From Kalmanozyma brasiliensis GHG001 (Eukaryota > Basidiomycota > Ustilaginomycetes > Ustilaginales): a DNA stretch of 64,000 bases. A program made the position numbers and the translations under genes. The stretch spans positions 744,001-808,000 of the forward strand of contig NW_015961948.1 of assembly GCF_000497045.1 (NCBI RefSeq), read 5' to 3'. The notes under the pieces were generated by a model, which saw only the letters and a program-made list of their open reading frames with translations, did not search any database and was not told the origin of the DNA. Below, in pieces: positions 28,225 to 37,984 of this stretch (within the stretch, counting starts at the first letter, position 1; each line of letters starts with the position of its first letter).

Positions 28225-29955
28225 ATGGGCCAGCAACAGACCAAAGAGGCCGGCGCTTCGGGTTCGTCAGGCCAACCTTCGGGTCATGCGCGAACTTCCT
28301 CGCGTGGCATGACCCCCTCTGCGTCAGGAGGTCTGGTCGCTTCTCTTTCATCAGCGAGCATGCGACCGCCCTCTCCACCCCCGCTGCCAGCTCATCTCGC
28401 AGATACAGTCAAAGTCGATGAAGGAGGCCTCCTGCCTCATGGCGTCTACACGGGACCGCAGGACTACGATCAACACTTTGTCCGCCAGAACATTGTTGAC
28501 CGCCGCCTAGCTCCCTTCTGCAAGGGAAGTGACGACGACGACACCTATGCCGACAGCAAGTTCAACAGCGAATGTCCCATCTGCTTCCTCAGCTATCCCA
28601 CGCCCCTCAACTTCTCACGCTGCTGCCACCAACCCATCTGCACCGAATGCTTTGTCCAAATGAAGCGCGCCGATCCTAACTCACATAACCCGCCGTCCTC
28701 CGAGCCTCGGTCCTGTCCCTTCTGCGTCGAGCCCGAGTTTGGTGTCACCTACACCCCTCCCGAGGCGCTCGAGCTCGGACGACGTTCCAGCGGCAGCGGC
28801 AGTGGCAGTGACAGCCCCAACGACGCTACCGACGCCGCCATCTTTGCTGAGATGGCGATCGGCACTGGTGGCGCAGGTGTTGCGGGAGCCGGAAAGAAAA
28901 AGGTCCTACCCGCAGATGACCCCAGCGTCATCACCGTGGATCAGGTACGTCCGGACTGGCACTACAAGCTCGCCCAAGCAGAGGCCGCGGTGGCTCGAAG
29001 GGCGAACCGACGTGTCATCATGCGACAGGTGGGCGACCGTCTCATTCCCATTGGCATCTCTTCGTCGCGCATGGGCGCGGATCTGGCTGCCGCAGCGGAG
29101 AGCGGAAGGATCAACCTTAACGGACCCGGTGGCAGCATCATTCTCAATGACGGTCAGAACTGGCCAGGCACCGGCTCTGTGACCACCTCGCGAAGACGCA
29201 GCAGTCGACCGAGTCGAGGAGGCAACGAAGGTTTGCCAGAGTTTGCACGACTCATGCGCATGGGAGCGGGCGAGGACATGGAAGAGGCGATGGTGATGGA
29301 AGCCATGCGTCTCAGCTTGCTCGAGCACGAGGAACAGCAGCGCAAGCAGGCCGAGGAAGAGAAGAAGAAGAAGGCTGGATCCGTGGCGACGACAACGTCG
29401 GCGGACACATCAGCACTTTCGGGCTCCAGCGACGCGCCCGCAGCCGCCAGACCCGCAGCGCAGTCTGTGCTGGAAGAGGCAGAAGCGTCAAGCAGCAACG
29501 CGAACAGGTCTTCTGTTTCTGCTGCGTTGGCACCGCCCGCTAGCAACGTCGATCCTGCCTCGCTTGGTCTGTCCCAGACGACCATGGACGAGCTGCGCGA
29601 GCTCATCGACGAGGGTCCCGCGCCAAGTGGTGCTTCGTCCACCGCTCGCCGTGCATTCCCTGCCCCTGCACCCGTGCCTGTCCCTCAACCCGTCGTAGGT
29701 CTTGGCTCAAACCTTGCCGAACAGCAGGATACCAGCATTGGCTCACAGCACGGCTACCCCTCGCCTCCGCCGGAGACGAGTCCCGAAGCTACCAAGCACG
29801 CGACAACCTACTCGACCACCACCGCCCACTTTGGCGCTGACTCCAGCGCCCCAGACAGTCCTGGCTCGTCCGGCTTTGCAGCAACGGCCCGAAACCGCAT
29901 CCTCAACCCCAACAACCCGTTCCGCCGTAGCGTGGGTGAACAGCCCCACCACTAA
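28225..29955 (+). CDS. SIP5: Sip5-like RING protein, probably N-myristoylated
   Basis: A 576-residue protein with an N-terminal MGQQQTK that fits the N-myristoylation rule (Gly2, Thr6, Lys7). It has a conserved segment LPHGVYTGPQDYDQHFVRQ and a RING-like zinc site with Cys117, Cys120, Cys133/134, His135, Cys139, Cys142, Cys164 and Cys167. Then come the SIP5-typical region RPDWHYKLAQAEAAVARRAN and a UIM-like helix EDMEEAMVMEAMRLSLLEHE near 350-370. The rest is Ser/Ala/Pro-rich. Yeast Sip5 interacts with the Snf1 kinase and the Reg1/Glc7 phosphatase and promotes their interaction in glucose signalling; the RING suggests ubiquitin ligase activity, untested. The ATG at 28225 in a CACCATGG context is clearly the start, given the myristoylation motif. 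Confidence 0.88.
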   Translation: MGQQQTKEAGASGSSGQPSGHARTSSRGMTPSASGGLVASLSSASMRPPSPPPLPAHLADTVKVDEGGLLPHGVYTGPQDYDQHFVRQNIVDRRLAPFCKGSDDDDTYADSKFNSECPICFLSYPTPLNFSRCCHQPICTECFVQMKRADPNSHNPPSSEPRSCPFCVEPEFGVTYTPPEALELGRRSSGSGSGSDSPNDATDAAIFAEMAIGTGGAGVAGAGKKKVLPADDPSVITVDQVRPDWHYKLAQAEAAVARRANRRVIMRQVGDRLIPIGISSSRMGADLAAAAESGRINLNGPGGSIILNDGQNWPGTGSVTTSRRRSSRPSRGGNEGLPEFARLMRMGAGEDMEEAMVMEAMRLSLLEHEEQQRKQAEEEKKKKAGSVATTTSADTSALSGSSDAPAAARPAAQSVLEEAEASSSNANRSSVSAALAPPASNVDPASLGLSQTTMDELRELIDEGPAPSGASSTARRAFPAPAPVPVPQPVVGLGSNLAEQQDTSIGSQHGYPSPPPETSPEATKHATTYSTTTAHFGADSSAPDSPGSSGFAATARNRILNPNNPFRRSVGEQPHH

Positions 29956-30562
29956 GCATTCGCGTTCGTCCTCGCTCGCCTGATCTGCATTCCCCCCGAC
30001 CGCATCGACTCGAGTCCTTGTTCACGTCTCTCCACGTCTGTCTCGTCGCAAACTTTTCCTTGTCACCGTCTTTGTCTTCGCATGTCAATGTCATCATCCG
30101 TTGCAGGCTGACTTTGAGTGTGCCTGTGCCTGTGCCGCTGCTGGATGTGAGACGTGAGCGTCGGTTATTGGTAGGTGGATCCTTTTTTTCGGATGAAGGC
30201 TGTTAGACTTGCAGACTCGGGCCAGGTCTCGGCGCCGGCAACTTCGAGCGTGACATCCGACATCGCCTTTTTGTGGAGAAGCGCAGCGGTCGATGCATCT
30301 CTTTCACATCCTCCAACCTTGTCGCTCTCCTACGACCTCATCACCCTAGCGCTTCAGCCCGCATTGCTCTAACCGGCCATTCATCACGCTTCGTTCAGGC
30401 ATTTCACGGAGTCGTCCGCACCGGCCCAAGCAGCCCAGACCACTCTTCCGACGCCAGCACGAGGAGGTCATCCAACGCCAAAAGTCCGAGCTGCAATCTT
30501 AAGCTCGGATTCCTTCACTGTACCCTTGCCTCACAGCTCATCTCCTCTGAGCGGCCGTCACC
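29956..30562. other. SIP5-PEX12 intergenic region
   Basis: About 600 bases between two plus-strand genes. Only short frames. The right half is C-rich and T-rich as in 5' leaders. No specific element recognised. Confidence 0.5.
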
Positions 30563-31882
30563 ATGGACGTCCTAACATCGGTCGATCCGACCTCCTCGCA
30601 ACCCTCCTCCGCGGACCCATTCCATCCATCATTCTTCGAGCTGGCGGCGCAATCGCAGCTGCAGGACCTGATCAAACCCGCGATCCGCTACGTCCTCGCC
30701 GTGCTCGCCCAGCGCAATCCGCGCTACCTCCTTCGTCTCGTCAACCGGTTCGATGAAGTCTATGCGCTGCTGATGGCGGGGATCGAAACCCACTACTTGC
30801 GGGTGTGGGGTTCGTCGTTTGCCGAAAACTTCTACGGCCTGCGTCGGCGTCGACGACCCGGTCTCTCGCGCAGTCAGGGTGGCACCTCGGTCAGTCAAGC
30901 CAAAAGTGAGCGTCTTGGCAAAACAGAGGTGCGGTTGAGCTTGCTCTTCCTGGTTGGATTGCCTTATGTCGGGGCCAAACTGGAGGATCTTTGGGAGCGC
31001 AACGGTGGCGGGTTGTCCAACGCAAGTCTGTTCGGGGAAGAAACGGCTACTTTCAACGACACCTCCCTTCCTCTGAGGGAAAGAGCGAAAAAGGTGGCGA
31101 CGGAAACGTTCAAAACGGCCTATCCGTATGCGAAAACGGTGTATCAGCTCTGGTTGTTGACCTACAACGTGCGGTATCTGTTCGATCGAACGCCCTACTG
31201 GCGGCCGTGGTTCGCGGTGATGCGGGTCGACGTGAGGCGGGTGGGACCGAACGATGGACCGAGGAAGCAGTTGTTGCCCAAGAAGATGCCGAGTTTGGTG
31301 CGCCAACCAGCGAGGTTTTTGTCCATGGTGCTGAGGCTGGCACCAGGTACGATCTTCGAGGCGCTCAAATACGGTCTACCGGCAAGCATCTTCTTCTTCA
31401 AGTTCCTCGAGTGGTGGTATGGCGCAGACAATCCTCGGAGACGCCGCACTGGTGGGAGTGGAACCAGCGGCGGAGGGGCAGGGGACGACACGTCCCATCC
31501 AACACTCGACCCCCCCATCCCCCTCCTACCCGACCTCACCCACGGTCTGCTCTCCAAATCCATCCCAACCACGATCGCGGATACCTTGCCCGAATACAAG
31601 CTCCCCCACATCTTCACCCTCTCCAGCACGCTACTCGACAAACTCGCCAATGGGGAGGAGCACAAACCAACCCTGACGACAAGCGGCGGCAAGAGGAGAT
31701 TGGTCCACAACTCGTGTCCCCTCTGCGGCGCGTTGCCCATCAATAACCCGGCGGTGCTGCCCAGTGGATACGTCTTTTGCTACACGTGCGCGTTCAACTA
31801 TGTCGAAGAGCACGCGAGGTGTCCGGTGACAAGCCTCGCTGTGCCCGAGCGCAAAGACGCCCTGCGCAAAGTGCTCGGTTGA
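30563..31882 (+). CDS. PEX12: Peroxin Pex12, RING-type subunit of the peroxisomal ubiquitin ligase
   Basis: A 439-residue protein. The N-terminal region (PSFFELAAQSQLQDLIKPAI, the YVLAVLAQRNPRYLLRLVNR stretch, FDEVYALLMAGIETHYLRVW, then SSFAENFYGLRRR) matches Pex2/Pex10/Pex12 proteins and is most like Pex12. Membrane-embedded helices follow (LSLLFLVGLPYVGAKLEDLW; a further one near APGTIFEALKYGLPASIFFF). The C-terminal RING-like segment CPLCGALPINNPAVLPSGYV, then FCYTCAFNYVEEHARCPVT, lacks some zinc ligands, as is usual for Pex12. With Pex2 and Pex10 it forms the channel and E3 that ubiquitinates and recycles the Pex5 receptor. It converges on UBP14 with only 84 bases between stops. Confidence 0.94.
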   Translation: MDVLTSVDPTSSQPSSADPFHPSFFELAAQSQLQDLIKPAIRYVLAVLAQRNPRYLLRLVNRFDEVYALLMAGIETHYLRVWGSSFAENFYGLRRRRRPGLSRSQGGTSVSQAKSERLGKTEVRLSLLFLVGLPYVGAKLEDLWERNGGGLSNASLFGEETATFNDTSLPLRERAKKVATETFKTAYPYAKTVYQLWLLTYNVRYLFDRTPYWRPWFAVMRVDVRRVGPNDGPRKQLLPKKMPSLVRQPARFLSMVLRLAPGTIFEALKYGLPASIFFFKFLEWWYGADNPRRRRTGGSGTSGGGAGDDTSHPTLDPPIPLLPDLTHGLLSKSIPTTIADTLPEYKLPHIFTLSSTLLDKLANGEEHKPTLTTSGGKRRLVHNSCPLCGALPINNPAVLPSGYVFCYTCAFNYVEEHARCPVTSLAVPERKDALRKVLG

Positions 31883-31966
31883 ACGACTCACTCAATCGCA
31901 TTCGTTTGCTCATCTTCCGCGGTCATTTGTGTTGTGATTGATTGAAGGCTGACAAGTGAATGAGGA

Positions 31967-34582
31967 TCAGATACGCTCGAAAAAGTACACGTACGCCTGC
32001 TTGCTCAATCCCATCACCCCAACATCCTCTCCTTCCAGTCCCAGCGGAGCCTTGACCACCTTTTCGTCGTTGAAAAACACCCACTCCTCGTCGTGCTTGA
32101 CGTGCGCCACGTAGTGTCCGCTGTGGACGCTGGGGCCTTTGTGGCTGATAAAGCTCTTAATCGCGTATTTGGCGGGCAACTCGCTCGAGCCTGGAATCAC
32201 ACCTGTTCCACCCGAAGCTTCCCCTTCCGCCTCCACAGGGGCCGAGTCCTCACCCGGATCATCGGGGTTCTCGAACAGCCACGCAACGGCCACTTCCGGA
32301 TTGTTCCCGTTCAACCGCAGAGCTTTGCGCGCTTGAGCGGACGTAAAGCCCATCTCTTCCAACATGCTCGTGTCCGGACCCGCTGCTGCGGGTGCCGAGG
32401 CAGTGGTGGAGAAGTCGATCGGATCATCGATATCCGCATCCTCCATGTGTGCGAACAACCAGTTCATAGCACCCTCCGCATCCCCCATCCCCGTCGCCAG
32501 CAGCGCCTTCTTACATCGAATCTCCGGAAAACCCATGCTTGTCAACTGCGACATCACCCCCGCATCCCATTCCGGCTCACCACCACCGGCGGAGGAGGAA
32601 GCAGGTGCGTCATCCGGCAACTCCTCTTCGCCCGGCTGCTTGCCTCGACCCAGGTAGCGGTCGAGATCGAGCGGCGTGTCGACGGGGACGATGATCGGCA
32701 CGGGCACTTTTTGAGGCACCCAGTTGAGCAGTTGGAATCGTCGCACTTGCAACGCAAGGACCTGAGGGAAGGTGGTAAACAGCGTTCGCTTGGTGGCGGT
32801 GACCTGGCGGGCGCACGAGGGACAGTTGTACTCGAGCTCTTCGGGCGAGGTGAAGATGTCGAGGCACTCGGTGAGCGAGATTGGCTCGTATTCGGCTGCT
32901 GTGTTGGTCGAGGGTACAGGCGCTGGAGCCCAGGCATGCACGCCTTCCGCTGGCTGCTTTCCGGTCGACGCGTCGGCCAGAGCGGCTTTCTGGCGGATCG
33001 GAACGGGAAGGCTCAACCCGGCATCTTGCCGCTCGATGCTGTAGCGCACCTTGTGGCAGGAGAGACACTCGAGCCTCTGTTCCAGGCCGAAACCGAATAT
33101 CGCGGTAGGATCTTCGGTCGGGGAGGATGAGGCGGTGGACGCAACGGTGCGGTTCTCCTTCTGCACAATGTCGACCAGGTACTTGAAGAACTCGTCCGCA
33201 TCTTGCTGGCGCATGGTCGAGAATTCTTCGTGGCCCTTGCCGACCAGTCCTTTGAACATGCTGGGTAGCACGCCTTTCTGGAACAGCGGCTGCTGCTGTG
33301 CGTCCTCGCCTCCATCTGCCGCCTTCCAGGTGCTGTCTTGCTCGGGCTCGCGTGGATGCGAGTAGCGACCGGACAGCAGACCGTCGGCAATCTTGGTCAT
33401 CTGGCACTCGAAGCATGTTGCCGGCTGATTGGTGCATGCGAGCGTATGCGGGCGGTACGCATCACCGTACCTCTTCTGGAAAGCGGGCAGTGAGAACAGG
33501 CTCTGCAGCACCGAAGCCAGATAACAGCTGTTGCCGAGGTTGCGCAGACCTGTCAGGCCAGGACCAAAGACAGGCTCGAGCATCTTTCCATCTTCGCCGG
33601 TCATGTTGAAGTCGAACTTGAGGTTCTGCTCGATCTGCAGCTCGGTCATGCTCTTCTCGGTCTTGGAGAGGTCCATGACATTGATGCCAAAGTGGGAGAG
33701 GTGATGTGCGAGATTGGGGTCGATGCGCGCGTCGTTGCATGCGTAGCAGTAGATGTCGGCGCTGCCTTCGGCGGTGATGGTGCCTTGCTTGACCGAGACG
33801 GGATGACCGGACTCTTCAAAGTGAGACAGACCATGGCTGTTGCCGCCGACGCCGCCGAACTGCTCTCGACCGCAGCCGAGATGGCCACACGTGAGGCAGA
33901 GCCAGAGGTTGGAGGTGAGGTCGCACTTGCCACACGAGGCTAGTCCGGAAGGCTCCAGCTTCATCGGCTCGCCGGGCTGCACGAGCTCTCGTGTGTGCTG
34001 ACAGGGCACGATCTCCTCCTCCCACGCCTTGACCTCGCTTTGCTGAGCTGAAGACATGGCAGTCATGATGCCCCGAATGACTTCGTCGAGCTTGTCAGTG
34101 ACAGGCAGATCTTTGCCTGGCCCACTGGGATCGCAAGCCAGACATCGTGGGACGGTGTGGTAGTCGTATTTGTCGGCGTCCGTCTCAGCCGAAATGGCGA
34201 GCTTTGTGGGCATGGAAGGAGTTTCTCCTTTCACCCGTGGAGGTGCTGGGCGGCGTGTGCGGCGAATGTTGACGACCAGAGCATGCTGGGTCTTTTCGAA
34301 GTGAAGGCGTGAGTGCTCGCGGTCGCCGTTGCCATTGCATGCTCCGTTGAAGCAGAACATACAGACATCGATGCCGTTAGACCCATCCTGATCGTCGAAG
34401 CAGAGCGTGCATTCTTCCTTGTGCACTTGCTGCGAAGGACGAGGTGGGGCCAACGCCGTGAAGGCGGCACTGAGATGCGGGCAGGCCATGTCAGAGTCTG
34501 CTGATGGAGTGATGTCGTTCTTCTGCTTTGAAGAGGAGGCTGTGTCGGGCTCGGCCAGGGATGACGACCTCGACCGTTTCAT
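31967..34582 (-). CDS. UBP14: Ubiquitin C-terminal hydrolase Ubp14 (USP5/isopeptidase T)
   Basis: An 871-residue deubiquitinase with the USP5 architecture. An N-terminal variant zinc-finger part includes HKEECTLCFDDQDGSNGIDV and MFCFNGACNGNGDREHS. The ZnF-UBP is at about 190-300 (CGKCDLTSNLWLCLTCGHLG, CGREQFGGVGGNSHGLSHFE). The catalytic Cys353 lies in GLRNLGNSCYLASVLQSL. Two UBA domains follow (MSQLTSMGFPEIRCKKALLA; MLEEMGFTSAQARKALRLNG), and the catalytic His823 is in HSGHYVAHVKHDEEWVFFND. USP5/Ubp14 disassembles unanchored polyubiquitin chains so that they do not block the proteasome. The ATG at 34582 precedes a short basic and Ser-rich leader. Length and order match the family. Confidence 0.96.
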   Translation of the reverse strand: MKRSRSSSLAEPDTASSSKQKNDITPSADSDMACPHLSAAFTALAPPRPSQQVHKEECTLCFDDQDGSNGIDVCMFCFNGACNGNGDREHSRLHFEKTQHALVVNIRRTRRPAPPRVKGETPSMPTKLAISAETDADKYDYHTVPRCLACDPSGPGKDLPVTDKLDEVIRGIMTAMSSAQQSEVKAWEEEIVPCQHTRELVQPGEPMKLEPSGLASCGKCDLTSNLWLCLTCGHLGCGREQFGGVGGNSHGLSHFEESGHPVSVKQGTITAEGSADIYCYACNDARIDPNLAHHLSHFGINVMDLSKTEKSMTELQIEQNLKFDFNMTGEDGKMLEPVFGPGLTGLRNLGNSCYLASVLQSLFSLPAFQKRYGDAYRPHTLACTNQPATCFECQMTKIADGLLSGRYSHPREPEQDSTWKAADGGEDAQQQPLFQKGVLPSMFKGLVGKGHEEFSTMRQQDADEFFKYLVDIVQKENRTVASTASSSPTEDPTAIFGFGLEQRLECLSCHKVRYSIERQDAGLSLPVPIRQKAALADASTGKQPAEGVHAWAPAPVPSTNTAAEYEPISLTECLDIFTSPEELEYNCPSCARQVTATKRTLFTTFPQVLALQVRRFQLLNWVPQKVPVPIIVPVDTPLDLDRYLGRGKQPGEEELPDDAPASSSAGGGEPEWDAGVMSQLTSMGFPEIRCKKALLATGMGDAEGAMNWLFAHMEDADIDDPIDFSTTASAPAAAGPDTSMLEEMGFTSAQARKALRLNGNNPEVAVAWLFENPDDPGEDSAPVEAEGEASGGTGVIPGSSELPAKYAIKSFISHKGPSVHSGHYVAHVKHDEEWVFFNDEKVVKAPLGLEGEDVGVMGLSKQAYVYFFERI

Positions 34583-35422
34583 CGGCGGGCTGATGTATCA
34601 GATGAGCTTGCTCTCGCAGAAGGTCAGCGTTGAAATGATTGACGTGTTCCCATCTGCGGTGTGTCAGGATGTCAAGGCGTCAAGTTTTGATGGTGACTTT
34701 GAGGAAGAAGCCGTCAATCGTGCAGTGTGATGCCAGTTGAGCTGCGCCGATGAATGCGATGGAAGATGTGGTGAAGCGGAACGAGGTGGGAAGAACTGAG
34801 CTGAGTCAAATCGAAGGCTGCGCAGCAAATCTTTCACTTTGTGCAACCGTGCGCTCGGGTGGAGGCCTGCGTGTCCAAACCTCTGCGTGTCCAAACCAGC
34901 TCACGCGACATCACAGACTCTGTGACTTGGACAACAGCAACACATCATGGTTCGATCAACAGAGCGTCTCCGATCGCAGACTTGGCTGCCATACAATGCC
35001 AGGCAAGTGTACCTTGAACAGAAATGTCGATACCGGCTTTGAAGCCGCACTCTCGCCGTCGTTGCTCAAAGCAGTCTATGCTCGCCGTCAGCTGTGCATC
35101 GATGCCCTCGAAGCGTACGCCGGCGGCCTTGGATTTCAGGTCTGCATACACACGTCTAAGGATCCTGACAAGTAGAAGAGGAAGGAGAGAGACGCATCCA
35201 ACACCAGACGCGAGGGAAGTGAGACTTCGCAGAAAGATGGAGAGAACAAGACGCATAAACTCTTTCCTGGTACTCGTTCCGACCCGAGGGTCGGTATCTG
35301 AAGTATTGATGCTGTGGCTCGATGATGAGGATCTAAGATTGCTCGCTATGAAGCCTGGTAGTACAAAGGCATTGAGTATGCGCAGGGGTATGAGAAAACA
35401 GCTTCTACAGACAAGGAGACGC
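34583..35422. other. UBP14 promoter and 3' region of the 7-TM gene
   Basis: About 840 bases between two minus-strand genes. A plus-strand frame (34750-35175) has no recognisable features. A short minus-strand ORF with a hydrophobic N-terminus is listed separately at low confidence. Otherwise nothing evident. Confidence 0.4.
34945..35256 (-). CDS. Weak candidate: 103-residue protein with hydrophobic N-terminus
   Basis: An ATG-initiated frame of 103 codons in the gap 3' of the 7-TM gene. It starts MRLVLSIFLRSLTSLASGVG and continues hydrophobic to about residue 34, then becomes polar with a few Cys. It could be a small membrane or secreted protein, or simply part of the 3' untranslated region of the neighbouring transcript, which runs in the same direction. 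No family recognised. Confidence 0.22.
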   Translation of the reverse strand: MRLVLSIFLRSLTSLASGVGCVSLLPLLLVRILRRVYADLKSKAAGVRFEGIDAQLTASIDCFEQRRRECGFKAGIDISVQGTLAWHCMAAKSAIGDALLIEP

Positions 35423-37984
35423 TCAGTCGTAGGTGGTGCGGTCGCGCAGACGCATCTGCCGAAGGCCGCCGCGCCAGAACCAGCTCGAGTCCTCGCCGTC
35501 TTCGTCGTCGCTACCGTCGTTCCTTCTGTTGCGTGACGAGGAACGATCGGGGACCTGCGCGGATCTGCCGGCATTTGTTCGACCAGCAGGAGCGGGGTCC
35601 ATGTCTTCCCAATCTTCTTCCCTTGTGTCGGAACGAGCGTTCGCAGCGGCGGCTCGCGATCGCAAATCATCATTTCTTGCGGTCGGAGTGCGAGGCTCTT
35701 GCGCCGCTGCTGGTGATGCGTGCTCTGGAGACGAAGATTCTGAGGCGACGTTAGCTGGCCGCAAGTGCCTTCGCACAGACGAGTTGGTTTCGGATGAATC
35801 CCTCAGAGAGGGCGAGTCCTCGTCATCTTCGTCTTCGCTGATGCGACCATCTCGGCGGGCGGCAGCTACGGACGAATCGCGTGGATTCGTCGAGCCGCGA
35901 CGTTGTCGCTGCAGGGGTGTGCCGTCGGTGCTCTGACTTCGTGGTTCCCGAGCGGCGCGAAGAGAAGAGGCCGTCGAGATGGTCTTGCCGTCCTGGGTCG
36001 GCTTGGTGCCCAACGAAGCAGTGCGGCTGATCGTGGAGGACAGCTCTGGTAGCGCATTAACGTTGGCATTGCTGTTCATGCCTGAATGTGTGGAGCCTGG
36101 TCGGTTCATCATCATGTGACGCAAGCCAGGACCAGTGACGCGCGAAGAATTGAGCACCTGCTCGCGTAGCGCCGACTGCTCGTGCGCCGCACGGCGAGCT
36201 GCAGCAACGTGGGCCAGCCGAAGTCGACGGAAGCGAGCCTTGATGAAGTTGGGCTGGTGGTCCATGAAGCGTTGCGCTGCAGTCGACATCCAGCCGGGTG
36301 CGGAGGAAGCGGTCGGGTTGGTGTCGCTCGAGCCGGATCCGCCTGCTGTCGTTCTTCCATCGTCGTGATTGGCAGCGTTGGGATCCGCTTCACCGTCTAC
36401 AGCGGTATCACCGGTGATGCCGCCTTCTTCGCCTGCTCTGTGCACGGCTACACCGGTGAGAGCTGCACCACGCAAAGGTGCATCGCGCTCTTCTGCAGCG
36501 TCTCTGTCTTCGTGTCTCGAGACGCGGATCTGGTCGAGCTCGATGTCGTCGGTCGCCGAACCGCTGTGCGTGCGTGCAGGCCCGAGACCGCCATCGCTTT
36601 CGTTGCCTGCCGTGGGGGCACGACGACCGCGGCGAGTGAGCGTGCTGGATCCGTTGGGCTCACCGACGATACGATCCCTGATGCGGCGGAAGCCGCTGAG
36701 CCCTGGTATTGAGCTCGAGTCGTGCTGTGAGCTATGGCCCTCGGCGTTGTTGGCCTCCGTTGCTTCGATCATGGCGAGCTTCTGCTTCTGCTTTTCGATC
36801 TTGCGGCGCTTGCGTTCCTCCCGTTTGCGCTTGCGTTCGAGCCTTTCCTGTCGATCCTCCACCTCACCGATGCCCATTCCGCTGCTGACCCACCACCAGA
36901 AACCGAGCCAGCTCTGCCAGATGGTAAGAGTCCAGCAGACGTTGGGCAGCCACCAGAGGCGATCGTACTTGATCTCGGTGAAGCTGATGGCGGTGTTGAT
37001 GAGAGCAAGACCCACGGATCCACCGCCAAATGCCGCAGTGCCACCGCCTGCGCGCCAAGCACGTTGTCGATTGACGAAAAGGCCCCAGATGAGCAGTGCA
37101 GTAGTGTAGAGGAGAGTCAAGGTACTGTTGCAGATGTTGCGAATGGCGTCGCCGAGATCGTTGGTCTTTGCATCGCTGTCGTCGGCAAGACCGGTAAACT
37201 CCATGCCAGAGTTGATGATGGCGAGGGGACCAAGCATCCAGAGGATGAGACGAGCCTCGAGTGCCGAGGGGAAAAGAAGCGTGAGGAACTGAATGTGCGT
37301 GATGTGAATGAGGGCCGTTGTGATAGCTCGCATAAGAAGGAAGAAGACTTCCTGCACCTTTGTCCACGAATCGTCGCCTGGTGGCAGCTGGACGCCAATA
37401 TAAGGGAACATGAACGGGTAGCGCTGGGATTCGCCTTCGAGTAGGTCGAGGACGATATGGAGTGTGACGCTCAAGCTGATGAGCAGCATGAGGGAACTCG
37501 AGATCTGGAGGTAAAAGTTCTTCCTGCTGAGCGGGAAGTGGTACTGGACGGTGAAGAGAAGGTGGATGAGGAGCACCGAGATGAGCGCAATGTTGATGCC
37601 GTCGACGACGATCTGAGCGGGCATGCTGAAGGCAAAGTCGGGCATGAGGGCCAGCAAGGGGTCGTTGGAGGAAGTGGGCGATGGCTGACCATCGATGGAG
37701 ATGGCTGCTGTCGGAAGTTCGGTGTAGGATGCTGCGGCAGATGAGAGCGTGTTTGATGTGTCCTGACGCCGCAGGAGATGCGGTTGCTGTTGGAAGTCAT
37801 ACTGCGGTGGGTCGTCTCGAAAGGATCTAGGCAAAGGTGTTGCAGCTGCTCGACGCATGGGCAGTGGCTGCTGTTGTCGAAGTACGTCCTGAGCATGAAC
37901 GTTGGTACCGATGCTGAGGAGCACGCAAGCCAGCAGGCTCACGAGCACTGCCGTGCAGCCCACGATGGAGCGCAGACCCCTCAT
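35423..37984 (-). CDS. Signal-peptide 7-TM protein with long cytoplasmic tail
   Basis: An 853-residue protein from the ATG at 37984, which begins a clear signal peptide (MRGLRSIVGCTAVLVSLLAC). The longer upstream frame is leader sequence. Seven hydrophobic helices lie at about 123-147, 154-181, 208-238, 243-263, 280-304, 317-337 and 343-367, giving an outside N-terminus and an inside C-terminus if the signal is cleaved. Right after TM7 comes a highly charged Lys/Arg/Glu segment (376-403, with RKRKREERKRRK), then about 450 disordered Ser/Arg/Asp-rich residues. No family can be assigned firmly. The layout recalls fungal 7-TM sensors, in particular the basidiomycete pH-sensing Rra1 protein, whose charged segment after TM7 is functionally important. 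That link is by layout only. The tail may be a signalling platform. Confidence 0.8.
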   Translation of the reverse strand: MRGLRSIVGCTAVLVSLLACVLLSIGTNVHAQDVLRQQQPLPMRRAAATPLPRSFRDDPPQYDFQQQPHLLRRQDTSNTLSSAAASYTELPTAAISIDGQPSPTSSNDPLLALMPDFAFSMPAQIVVDGINIALISVLLIHLLFTVQYHFPLSRKNFYLQISSSLMLLISLSVTLHIVLDLLEGESQRYPFMFPYIGVQLPPGDDSWTKVQEVFFLLMRAITTALIHITHIQFLTLLFPSALEARLILWMLGPLAIINSGMEFTGLADDSDAKTNDLGDAIRNICNSTLTLLYTTALLIWGLFVNRQRAWRAGGGTAAFGGGSVGLALINTAISFTEIKYDRLWWLPNVCWTLTIWQSWLGFWWWVSSGMGIGEVEDRQERLERKRKREERKRRKIEKQKQKLAMIEATEANNAEGHSSQHDSSSIPGLSGFRRIRDRIVGEPNGSSTLTRRGRRAPTAGNESDGGLGPARTHSGSATDDIELDQIRVSRHEDRDAAEERDAPLRGAALTGVAVHRAGEEGGITGDTAVDGEADPNAANHDDGRTTAGGSGSSDTNPTASSAPGWMSTAAQRFMDHQPNFIKARFRRLRLAHVAAARRAAHEQSALREQVLNSSRVTGPGLRHMMMNRPGSTHSGMNSNANVNALPELSSTISRTASLGTKPTQDGKTISTASSLRAAREPRSQSTDGTPLQRQRRGSTNPRDSSVAAARRDGRISEDEDDEDSPSLRDSSETNSSVRRHLRPANVASESSSPEHASPAAAQEPRTPTARNDDLRSRAAAANARSDTREEDWEDMDPAPAGRTNAGRSAQVPDRSSSRNRRNDGSDDEDGEDSSWFWRGGLRQMRLRDRTTYD

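Noticed and set aside
27584..28312. 242-codon plus-strand frame overlapping the SIP5 start
   Set aside because: Out of frame with SIP5 and composed of His/Ser/Pro-rich leader sequence.
34945..35673. Long version (242 codons) of the minus-strand frame over the 3' end of the 7-TM gene
   Set aside because: Its first part overlaps the 7-TM coding region in another frame; only the last 103 codons fall outside and are kept as a weak candidate.
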